Shown piece after piece: positions 1-5,120 of a stretch of 8,904 bases of DNA. A program made the translations under genes and the position numbers. A model generated the notes under the pieces. It was not told the DNA's origin, made no database searches, and saw nothing but the letters and a program-made list of their open reading frames with translations. Position 1 is the first letter of the stretch, and every line of letters begins with the position of its first letter. Source of the DNA: Planctomycetales bacterium (lineage in GTDB: Bacteria; Planctomycetota; Phycisphaerae; SM23-33); contig DAOWOP010000106.1 of assembly GCA_030642005.1 (NCBI GenBank), positions 1 through 8,904 on the forward strand, given 5' to 3'.

Positions 1-1122
1 CGGCTGACCGACCTGGCCGGGCAGGTAACGAAGCGTCCGCCAAAACGCGAAATGGACCAACTTCTCGCCACCGGCGAGCAGGTAACTATCTCCCTGATGG
101 CGATGTCGCTGGAAAGCATGAAAACCCCGGCTATCAGTTTCACAGCCGGTCAGATAAAAATCGTTACCGACGACGTTCACACGCAGGCGAGGATCAGGCA
201 TATCAACGCCCGGCGGATACACCGCGAACTGGACGCCGGCAGGGTCGTTATCGTAGCCGGTTTCCAGGGTGTAACGGAGGCCGGCGAGGTAACAACGCTT
301 GGGCGAGGCGGGTCGAACCTTACACTGGTGGCCCTGGCGGCGTCGCTGGGCGCGAAGATGTGCGAAAACTATACCGACGTGGACGGCGTCTATACCGCCG
401 ACCCGAACATCGTGCCCAACGCCAGGAAGATCGCGCGAATCAGTTACGACGAGATGATGGAGTTGTCCTCGCTGGGCGCGTCGGTGCTGCATAATCGGGC
501 AGTGGGGTTCGCGAAAAAATACAGCGTGCCTATACACGTCAGGAGCAGTCTGAACAATAAAAAAGGAACGATGATCGTGAAAGAAACAGAAGAAATGGAA
601 CGGATCGTCGTCAGCGGTACGGCGCTGAAGAAGAACCTGGCAAGCGTTTCTCTGATAAACGTTCCCGACAGGCCCGGTGTCGCAGCCGGGATATTCCATG
701 CCATCGCCGCCGCCAATATCATCGTGGACGACATCATTCAGACCGAAACCGCGCCGAAACTCGCGGTAATATCCTTTACCGTCGATCTGCACGCCCTGCC
801 TGATGTCCGCCGGCTGTGCCGCAAATTGTGTCGGAAGATGACCGGCGCGACTGTCGAATGCGAGAAGAACCTCGCCAAGGTCTCGGTTATCGGGCTGGGC
901 ATGAGGGTCCACACGGGCGTGGCTGAACGGATGTTCGCCGCACTGGCCGAAGGCAGCATCAACATCCGCAACATAACGACCAGCGAGATAAAAATCTCCT
1001 GCATCATCGACCGATCCGACGGACCAAAGGCGCTTCGACTGGTCCACGACGCCTTCGAACTGGGCAGGAAATTGCCCGCCGGGAAGCGCAAGAAAGCAAC
1101 CAGGCCGAAGCGGAAACGCTGA
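1..1122 (+). CDS. lysC: Aspartokinase (aspartate kinase), 5'-truncated by window edge
   Basis: Aspartokinase phosphorylates L-aspartate, the first step of the lysine/threonine/methionine/diaminopimelate pathway, in the cytoplasm. The reading frame is open from base 1 and gives 373 residues; a full enzyme is about 400-410, so only some 35 N-terminal residues with the first nucleotide-binding lysine motif are missing. Visible landmarks, numbered from base 1: PPKREMD and STGEQ-type ATGEQV near 14-25, VTDDVHTQARI at 55-65, TTLGRGGS at 98-105, YTDVDGVYTADP near 123-134, and SSLGASVLH before the domain boundary. Two ACT domains follow, at about 213-278 and 291-355, the second with the typical TSEIKIS stretch; they imply allosteric feedback control by an end-product amino acid. 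Two usually conserved positions differ: Asn106 where GGSD is normal, and Lys53 in place of a Gly. An in-frame ATG at 571 could in principle start an ACT-only subunit. The family assignment is very secure; which amino acid inhibits it cannot be read. Confidence 0.95.
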   Translation, partial: RLTDLAGQVTKRPPKREMDQLLATGEQVTISLMAMSLESMKTPAISFTAGQIKIVTDDVHTQARIRHINARRIHRELDAGRVVIVAGFQGVTEAGEVTTLGRGGSNLTLVALAASLGAKMCENYTDVDGVYTADPNIVPNARKIARISYDEMMELSSLGASVLHNRAVGFAKKYSVPIHVRSSLNNKKGTMIVKETEEMERIVVSGTALKKNLASVSLINVPDRPGVAAGIFHAIAAANIIVDDIIQTETAPKLAVISFTVDLHALPDVRRLCRKLCRKMTGATVECEKNLAKVSVIGLGMRVHTGVAERMFAALAEGSINIRNITTSEIKISCIIDRSDGPKALRLVHDAFELGRKLPAGKRKKATRPKRKR

Positions 1123-1155
1123 TCCGAACGACGGCAACCCAAAGAAATCGGCAAC

Positions 1156-2046
1156 GTGAAAAAAATCAAAATCAACAGCACCCGAGACGGTCAAGTCCAG
1201 CCCGCTCTGTTCTACGTTCCGGCCAGTTCCGCCGGGGCGCCCGTGCCGCTGGTGGTCGCCCTGCACTACTGGAGCGGCAATTACAAATCCCCTCCCGTCC
1301 GGCAGTATTATGCCCAATGCAGGCGACGCCGGTGGGCCCTTATTCACCCGCACTTTCGCGGCCAGAACATCCGTCCCGAAGCCTGCGCGTCGGACCTGGC
1401 CGTTCAGGACGTGCTGGACGCCGTCGCCTGCGCCTGCCAAAACGCCCGTATCGACAGGAAACGAATCTATCTGGTGGGCGCTTCCGGCGGTGGACACATG
1501 ACGCTGATGATGGCGGCCAAGGCGCCGAAACTGTGGGCGGCTGCGTCGGCGTGGGTGCCGATTTCCGACCTGGCGGCCTGGCACGCCGAAACGAAGTCCG
1601 CAGGCCGCGATTACTTTATCAAGTTGGAAAATATCTGCGGCGGCCCGCCGGGCGCTTCGACCCAGGTGGACAAACAATATCGAAAGCGTTCGCCGCTGTT
1701 CCATCTGCACAAGGCCAGGGGCCTGGCAATCGACATCAACGCCGGCATCCACGACGGACACACCGGCTCGGTGCCCATCAGCCATTCGCTGCTCGCGTTC
1801 AACATTCTTGCAAAGGCCAACGGCAAGGCCGAAAAAATGCTCACCGGCGAACAGATCGCCTTTATGACGACGAAACGGGCCATGCCCCCGCGCCTCGCCA
1901 AACGCAAACAGGACGAGCCTGACCGCAAACACAAGATACTCTTCCGTCGCAAAGCCGGGCCGGCCCGCGTAACAATTTTCAAGGGAGGCCACGTAATCGC
2001 CGTCAAGGACGCCTTCGATTGGCTTGCAACAAAGAGTAGGCGATAA
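1156..2046 (+). CDS. Alpha/beta-hydrolase, prolyl-oligopeptidase-like serine esterase/peptidase
   Basis: A 296-residue protein with an alpha/beta-hydrolase layout. A first strand with a histidine-containing oxyanion region (VVALHYWSGN) is followed by the nucleophile elbow GASGGG with Ser110. The acid is probably Asp200 in HDGHTGSVPISHS, and the base His279 lies in FKGGHV, just before a final AFDWL helix. This is the arrangement of dienelactone-hydrolase/S9-type esterases. No signal peptide or membrane helix is seen, so it is probably cytoplasmic. The only possible start is GTG at 1156; the next in-frame Met is residue 115, beyond the catalytic serine. No clear Shine-Dalgarno is visible. It begins 33 bp after the aspartokinase stop, so it may be cotranscribed, but the substrate cannot be deduced and a link to amino-acid synthesis is not evident. 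Confidence 0.88.
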   Translation: MKKIKINSTRDGQVQPALFYVPASSAGAPVPLVVALHYWSGNYKSPPVRQYYAQCRRRRWALIHPHFRGQNIRPEACASDLAVQDVLDAVACACQNARIDRKRIYLVGASGGGHMTLMMAAKAPKLWAAASAWVPISDLAAWHAETKSAGRDYFIKLENICGGPPGASTQVDKQYRKRSPLFHLHKARGLAIDINAGIHDGHTGSVPISHSLLAFNILAKANGKAEKMLTGEQIAFMTTKRAMPPRLAKRKQDEPDRKHKILFRRKAGPARVTIFKGGHVIAVKDAFDWLATKSRR

Positions 2047-2061
2047 GCAAGACATCCAACC

Positions 2062-2703
2062 ATGCCCACCCGTCAATCCGCTATCAAAATGAGCCGTCGC
2101 CGGCGGCGGATACGATACGCAGCGAGAAAGTTTTTCTTCCTGGCCGGCGTTGCGGCGGTGGTCGCAGGACTGGTCCTGGCAGACAGGGCGGGATTCTTCG
2201 GCCAAGCGCCCAGGAGCGACTGGGAGAAGTATCACGCCCGGCAGTTCAAGGTGGGTCGCATCATAGACGGCGATACGCTCGACGTTGATTGTCCCGACGG
2301 GCGCTACAGCAGAACCCGCATCCGCCTGCTGGGCGTGGACACACCCGAAACCGTCAAGCCCGATACGCCCGTCGAGCATTTCGGGCCGGAAGCCTGCCGG
2401 TTCATCACCTCCGCCGCCATGGACAGGACCGTTACGCTGAAACTGAACCGCATGAGAACCCGCGACACCTATAACAGGCTGCTGGCTTACGTAATCCTGC
2501 CCGACGGGCTGAACCTGAACGAACAAATCATCGCCACCGGCCACGGTTATGCCGACCCGCGCTTTCGCCACCCGCTTATGCGGGATTTTAAGCAGGCGCA
2601 GGTCGAAGCAATGAAGGCCCGCAGGGGACTTTGGGAAGAAGCCACCGACGCCGATCTGCCGTATTACTACCGTGGGAAACTCAAAATCCCGAAGCCGGAG
2701 TAG
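2062..2703 (+). CDS. Membrane-anchored thermonuclease (staphylococcal nuclease family)
   Basis: A 213-residue SNase-like (TNase) endonuclease, a family that cleaves DNA and RNA with calcium. After a very basic start (RRRRR near 12-16), one hydrophobic helix at about 24-40 forms an uncleaved anchor or signal peptide, so the catalytic part should lie outside the cytoplasmic membrane. The OB-fold nuclease domain runs from about 62 to 195. The known active-site set of staphylococcal nuclease maps cleanly: Asp71 in IDGDT (Asp21 of the model enzyme), Arg88, Asp93, Thr94 and Glu96 in RLLGVDTPE (Arg35, Asp40, Thr41, Glu43), and Arg139 in YNRLLAYV (Arg87). All are intact, so the protein is predicted active. 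The gene starts 15 bp after the hydrolase stop, suggesting cotranscription; a second in-frame ATG at 2089 is a possible alternative start. Role: extracytoplasmic nucleic-acid degradation or scavenging (inferred). Confidence 0.91.
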   Translation: MPTRQSAIKMSRRRRRIRYAARKFFFLAGVAAVVAGLVLADRAGFFGQAPRSDWEKYHARQFKVGRIIDGDTLDVDCPDGRYSRTRIRLLGVDTPETVKPDTPVEHFGPEACRFITSAAMDRTVTLKLNRMRTRDTYNRLLAYVILPDGLNLNEQIIATGHGYADPRFRHPLMRDFKQAQVEAMKARRGLWEEATDADLPYYYRGKLKIPKPE

Positions 2704-2733
2704 ATTTTTTTTCCAGGTACACATTTCACGTGT

Positions 2734-2754
2734 GGATTTTCGCTCCGAAAGTCC
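2734..2754 (+). promoter_or_regulatory. Leader hairpin upstream of the 2779 membrane-protein gene
   Basis: Arms 2734-2742 and 2746-2754 pair over 9 bp (eight Watson-Crick plus one G-U) around a 3-base loop. It is not followed by a T-tract, so it is not an intrinsic terminator. It sits 8 bases before the strong Shine-Dalgarno of the next gene and could be a 5' leader structure or an mRNA-processing or stability element after the nuclease stop. Function is not known. Confidence 0.35.
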
Positions 2755-2778
2755 GATGTAAAAAGGGGAAGGTATTTT

Positions 2779-3318
2779 ATGGCTTTTACGTATCCGGAAG
2801 ATGACGCCGCCGCCAGTCGGAAGTGGCGGGCCGGGCCGATTGCGGTCTTTGCCCTCTTCACTGCCGCCGGCGTGCTGGTGCTGGCCTGCGCGGTGCTCCT
2901 GCCCGAATACGCCGTTCTGGCCGACCTTCAGACCCGGCGGGACGTGCTCGCACACCAGGTCGGGTGCGATGAGAAACTCGCAGCCTACAATGGCCGGATG
3001 ATCCGCGCGACCCGCGAGGACCCGGTACTTATCGCTCGCCTGATGATCCGCCATGGTAACTACCGCCCCGCGGGCCGGGAGACCGTCGAGATGAACTCCC
3101 TTCCGCCGGTGCCGTCCGTCCCGGGACGCCTCCTGCGTGAGGCCCGTAACCCGCCGCAGCGCCGGGAATCGTCCATGCCGGCCCGGGCAGGACTCTGGCT
3201 GGCCGATACCACAACCAGCGAGTGCATGATACTGCTGGCGCTGGCGATGATTGTTGCCGGCGTGGCACTTTTCCCTCAGCGAGCGGACCAGCGAAGCGTC
3301 ATCACCCACTTGAGATAG
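2779..3318 (+). CDS. Two-helix membrane protein, FtsB/DivIC-like architecture (hypothetical)
   Basis: A 179-residue protein I cannot name firmly. A short acidic N-terminus is followed by a transmembrane helix at about 19-41, then a polar, probably helical stretch at 43-80 (QTRRDVLAHQV...). The segment at 81-103, reading DPVLIARLMIRHGNYRPAGRETV, resembles the DP-x-x-I-x-R...L-x-x-x-x-P-G-E-x-x end of FtsB/DivIC-type septum-formation proteins. Unlike those, it continues through a proline/arginine-rich linker (107-140) into a second hydrophobic helix at about 149-165. Start choice is well supported: a purine-rich Shine-Dalgarno (2763-2772, containing ggggaagg) lies 6 bases before the ATG. The last 43 bp overlap, tail to tail, the 3' end of the minus-strand peptidase gene, so the C-terminal residues read antisense to that gene. 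A role in division or envelope organisation is only an analogy. Confidence 0.72.
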   Translation: MAFTYPEDDAAASRKWRAGPIAVFALFTAAGVLVLACAVLLPEYAVLADLQTRRDVLAHQVGCDEKLAAYNGRMIRATREDPVLIARLMIRHGNYRPAGRETVEMNSLPPVPSVPGRLLREARNPPQRRESSMPARAGLWLADTTTSECMILLALAMIVAGVALFPQRADQRSVITHLR

Positions 3319-4193
3319 TCGGACTCGATCCTTTCCAGTTTGGCGCCGAAGACGTGCTCGACGGCCTTGACCGCGGCGTCCGGCCCACGGTGGTTGTCGC
3401 GAAAGCGCTTGTAAAACTTCCGCAACAATCCCCGCTTCTGCATGTACATCACGAAATATCTCGCCTGCGCGTAGTTCAGCCCGCGTTGCCGGCCATAGAA
3501 ATCGTCGCGCGTAATCAATTCCCGCAGCGGGCGGAGGGCCTTGCCGCGGACCGCCTTCTGCAACGCCGGCAAACGCCAGTTGACCACACCGACGATCCGG
3601 TCGGGCAGCACCCTGCACCCTTCGTGCAGACTTGCCAGACCCTCGTTGAACCACAAAGGCACCGCCGGGAAGTCATAAACAATCAACGCGTGCGTCAATT
3701 CGTGAACCAGCGTACCCGTGCCCGTGGCGATGTTCATCACCATTGTCCGGTCGCGCGGGCGGTAGTAGCCGAAATATGGCGGATCGGCGTTGTTGAAGAG
3801 TTTCTTTGCCCAGTGTTTGTAGGTCTTCGCATCGCGGAACAGCAGGATGGTGATAACGTGCGTCGGTTTTTTTCGGAAATAACTGTGCCACATCGCCTTT
3901 GCCGGCCTGACGACGCTGCCGGAGGCCATTGCTTCGACGCGACGGGCCGGCATATTGCCGATAACGACGAACGGCGGGCGGACGACAGCGCCGAAAGACC
4001 CATCCAGCCGGGCGAGCATGGCCTTGGCCGATGCGTCGGAAGCGCCGATAAGTTGCTCCGAAGGATAGGTCGCCGGCTGACTTCGTGAAGTCGCGGTGGT
4101 CGGACGCGCCAGGCCGCCCGCGGCGAAGACACAGCCGAACGCCGCCGCGGCAAACACCGCCGTCAATTTGACCAGGTCAACACATCGCCGCAT
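3276..4193 (-). CDS. Exported HExxH zinc metallopeptidase (peptidase MA-like / DUF1570-like)
   Basis: A 305-residue protein with an N-terminal signal peptide (positively charged start, hydrophobic core at about 8-26, likely cleavage near GLA-RP), hence periplasmic or secreted. The zinc site is LVHELTHAL with His164, Glu165 and His168, and a downstream PLWFNEGLAS supplies the likely third ligand Glu184. This HExxH plus WFxEGLA combination is the gluzincin signature of peptidase-MA-like and DUF1570-type proteins common in Planctomycetota. A C-terminal helical part (about 205-305) includes YAQARYFVMYMQ, also typical. A Shine-Dalgarno gggagg (4200-4205) lies 6 bases before the ATG, and a sigma70-like promoter sits just upstream. 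The Cys21 context (AAFGC) is not a proper lipobox. It is transcribed alone, convergent with the 2779 gene, with a 43-bp 3' overlap. Its natural substrate is unknown. Confidence 0.88.
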   Translation of the reverse strand: MRRCVDLVKLTAVFAAAAFGCVFAAGGLARPTTATSRSQPATYPSEQLIGASDASAKAMLARLDGSFGAVVRPPFVVIGNMPARRVEAMASGSVVRPAKAMWHSYFRKKPTHVITILLFRDAKTYKHWAKKLFNNADPPYFGYYRPRDRTMVMNIATGTGTLVHELTHALIVYDFPAVPLWFNEGLASLHEGCRVLPDRIVGVVNWRLPALQKAVRGKALRPLRELITRDDFYGRQRGLNYAQARYFVMYMQKRGLLRKFYKRFRDNHRGPDAAVKAVEHVFGAKLERIESDYLKWVMTLRWSAR

Positions 4194-4216
4194 AAAAAAC
4201 CTCCCGCTTTCTTACG

Positions 4217-4246
4217 ATTATCGAGGAAAGAGTCCCATACCGTCAA
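4217..4246 (-). promoter_or_regulatory. Sigma70-type promoter of the HExxH peptidase gene
   Basis: Read on the minus strand, a -35 box TTGACG (4246-4241) and a -10 box GATAAT (4222-4217) are separated by 18 bp; each matches the consensus at 5 of 6 positions. Transcription would begin near 4210, giving a short leader of about 17 bases that just contains the Shine-Dalgarno at 4200-4205. The decamer array begins about 12 bp upstream of the -35 box. This is a match by eye; it is not experimentally supported. Confidence 0.52.
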
Positions 4247-4259
4247 CCCTCCCGCCCCG

Positions 4260-4384
4260 GAGCCGAAACGGAACCGTACGGAACCATCGGGAACGAATGG
4301 GAACGAAACGGAACCAAACGGAACGAAACGGAACCATTCGGAACCAATGGGAACGATTGGGAACGATTGGGAACGATTGGGAAC
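4260..4384. repeat. Decamer tandem array (unit GAACSAWWSG), about 11.5 copies
   Basis: Eleven consecutive 10-bp units fill 4271-4380 without a single indel, preceded by a degenerate unit (4260-4270) and ending in a partial GAAC (4381-4384). GAAC at positions 1-4 and G at position 10 are invariant, position 5 is C or G, position 6 is nearly always A, and positions 7-9 drift. The last three units (4351-4380) are identical, suggesting recent slippage or duplication. The period is close to one DNA helical turn, so the conserved GAAC core faces the same side of the helix throughout. Frames open across it on both strands are artefacts of the period. Confidence 0.95.
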
Positions 4385-4501
4385 GGACATCGAATCACGT
4401 AACGCCTTTTGTGATAAGCAGTTAGTAAGTTTCCCCCCTGAAATTCGACGCGATTTGAGCGTTTTTTCATTTTCCAACCTTGCCTATTTTACCCAAACTC
4501 T

Positions 4502-4537
4502 ACGGCTTGCCGTTTCGCCATGCCTCGCTGAAGCGAG
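4502..4537. other. Two adjacent small perfect hairpins
   Basis: The first is 4502-4513 (acggc/gccgt, 2-base centre). The second is 4524-4537 (ctcgct/agcgag, 2-base centre). They lie immediately before the octamer array. Neither is followed by a T-tract, so they do not look like intrinsic terminators; they could be remnants of a dispersed repeat. Confidence 0.4.
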
Positions 4538-4543
4538 CACGCC

Positions 4544-4631
4544 GGTAAATTGGTTGATTGGTTGATCAGTAAATCGGTGAATCAGTGAATCAGTGAATCG
4601 GTTGATCGGTTGACTGGTTGATTGGTTCATC
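4544..4631. repeat. Octamer tandem array (unit RGTTGATY-like), 11 copies
   Basis: Eleven consecutive 8-bp units run from 4544 to 4631 without indels. The dominant unit is ggttgatc or ggttgatt, with variants ggtaaatt, agtaaatc, ggtgaatc, agtgaatc, ggttgact and ggttcatc. Variants agtgaatc occur twice in a row. The array is 160 bp from the decamer array and directly precedes the heptamer mosaic. It has no spacers and is not CRISPR. Confidence 0.94.
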
Positions 4632-4643
4632 TGTTTTTCTTTT

Positions 4644-4671
4644 CCAAGTCCCAAGTTCCAAATCCCTAGTC
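4644..4671. repeat. Heptamer array 1 (CCAAGTC/CCTAGTC type), 4 copies
   Basis: Four 7-bp units in register: ccaagtc, ccaagtt, ccaaatc and cctagtc. It is followed directly by the first copy of the 25-bp duplication. Units start with CCWA, as in the other heptamer arrays of this window. Confidence 0.8.
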
Positions 4672-4693
4672 CCTGTCTTTCCGTTTTTCCCTA
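4669..4693 (+). repeat. 25-bp exact direct repeat, copy 1
   Basis: Bases 4669-4693 (beginning gtccctgtctttccg) recur identically at 4822-4846, 153 bp downstream. The copy is flanked by heptamer units on both sides, as is copy 2, suggesting that a composite block was duplicated. Confidence 0.93.
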
Positions 4694-4720
4694 CGACCTA
4701 TGACCTACGACCTACGACCT
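4690..4720. repeat. Heptamer array 2 (CCTACGA/CCTATGA), 4.4 copies
   Basis: Units cctacga, cctatga, cctacga, cctacga and a partial cct. The cctatga unit is identical to units in the array at 8594-8670, almost 4 kb away and on the same strand. Confidence 0.85.
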
Positions 4721-4744
4721 TTCTTTGGTTGTCAAAAAGCACCC

Positions 4745-4827
4745 GGGCGCACCAAAGGCGCCCTTGGGACGCCGCCTTGTCTCGGCGAAGCGAAGCGGAG
4801 ACGGAAGTCCTTTAGGGACGGGTCCCT
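4745..4827. other. GC-rich stretch with several short hairpins
   Basis: Arms 4745-4750 and 4758-4763 (gggcgc/gcgccc, 7-base loop), 4779-4783 and 4798-4802 (gtctc/gagac), and the palindrome 4814-4827 (agggac/gtccct, 2-base centre). The last overlaps the start of the second 25-bp repeat copy. None has a following T-tract. The gtccct/agggac motif also dominates the MITE-like element at 6160-6384. Confidence 0.45.
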
Positions 4828-4846
4828 GTCTTTCCGTTTTTCCCTA
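4822..4846 (+). repeat. 25-bp exact direct repeat, copy 2
   Basis: Identical to 4669-4693. It is followed at once by heptamer units, as copy 1 is, but of a different unit variant (CCTAGTC rather than CCTACGA). Confidence 0.93.
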
Positions 4847-4877
4847 GTCCCAAATCCCTAGTCCCTGGTCCCTGGTC
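4843..4877. repeat. Heptamer array 3 (CCTAGTC/CCTGGTC), 5 copies
   Basis: Five 7-bp units in register: cctagtc, ccaaatc, cctagtc, cctggtc and cctggtc. Shares ccaaatc and cctagtc units with array 1. Confidence 0.85.
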
Positions 4878-4898
4878 GTCCTCTATATTAACATTTGT

Positions 4899-4926
4899 GT
4901 TGACGTTTGCGCGCGCAAACGTCAAC
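4899..4926. repeat. 28-bp perfect palindrome with alternating GC centre
   Basis: The two 14-bp arms (gttgacgtttgcgc and its complement) are perfectly symmetric around gcgcgcgc. The flanks do not form the A-tract/stem/T-tract of an intrinsic terminator. It shares the 14-base core acgtttgcgcgcgc with the second palindrome. It could be a protein-binding site or a cruciform or Z-prone element; the function is unknown. Confidence 0.9.
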
Positions 4927-5001
4927 GAAAAAAGTGTTGTTTCGACGTAAGTCCTTGGTGGCCACAGGAAAAGTTTTTTTATTTTTTTCGTCTCCCCGGA
5001 T

Positions 5002-5041
5002 TTTTTCGTTCACGTTTGCGCGCGCGAATGTGGACGAAAAA
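5002..5041. repeat. 40-bp palindrome related to the one at 4899, all mismatches G-T
   Basis: Arms of 20 bp (5002-5021 and 5022-5041) pair with only three non-Watson-Crick positions. Each of these is a G-T pair on the plus strand, so a plus-strand RNA would keep a full stem. It starts with five T and ends with five A, the reverse of an intrinsic terminator. Centre-to-centre distance to the first palindrome is 109 bp and both copies are in the same orientation. It lies 80 bp past the M48 stop. Confidence 0.85.
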
Positions 5042-5120
5042 CGGAAAAGTGCTACCTTCGTTTGAACCATGCCAAAAAATCAGGTTATCGGTCTCACGGT
5101 ATTCCGTTATTCCGGTTTTT

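Larger units (their letters stand above)
4194..5120. other. 927-bp gene-free, repeat-dense intergenic region
   Basis: This gap lies upstream of the minus-strand peptidase and downstream of the minus-strand M48 gene. Open frames inside it are only translations of tandem repeats and show no domain, start context or coding bias. From left to right it holds a promoter, a decamer array, two small hairpins, an octamer array, a heptamer mosaic interrupted by a 25-bp duplication, and two related palindromes in an AT-rich stretch. Each is listed separately. No tRNA or recognisable ncRNA was seen. Confidence 0.8.

Noticed and set aside
2704..2713. Terminator after the thermonuclease gene
   Set aside because: There is a T-run just past the stop codon but no GC stem before it.
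3222..4088. 288-residue plus-strand open frame
   Set aside because: It is the antisense shadow of the HExxH peptidase gene, which has a signal peptide, zinc motif, Shine-Dalgarno and promoter.
4120..4193. Lipoprotein signal for the HExxH peptidase
   Set aside because: The only cysteine candidate (AAFGC) lacks the usual lipobox residues; an ordinary signal peptide with cleavage after GLA fits better.
4096..4477. Open frames on both strands across the decamer region
   Set aside because: A 10-bp repeat gives a 10-residue periodic translation in any frame; there is no independent start context or domain, and the plus-strand frame begins inside the peptidase gene.
4544..4877. CRISPR array
   Set aside because: The repeats are contiguous 7-8 bp units without spacers, and no cas gene is nearby.
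4899..5041. Bidirectional intrinsic terminators for the M48 gene
   Set aside because: The tracts are in the wrong order: T runs precede and A runs follow the second stem on either strand, and the first stem has no T-tract after it.
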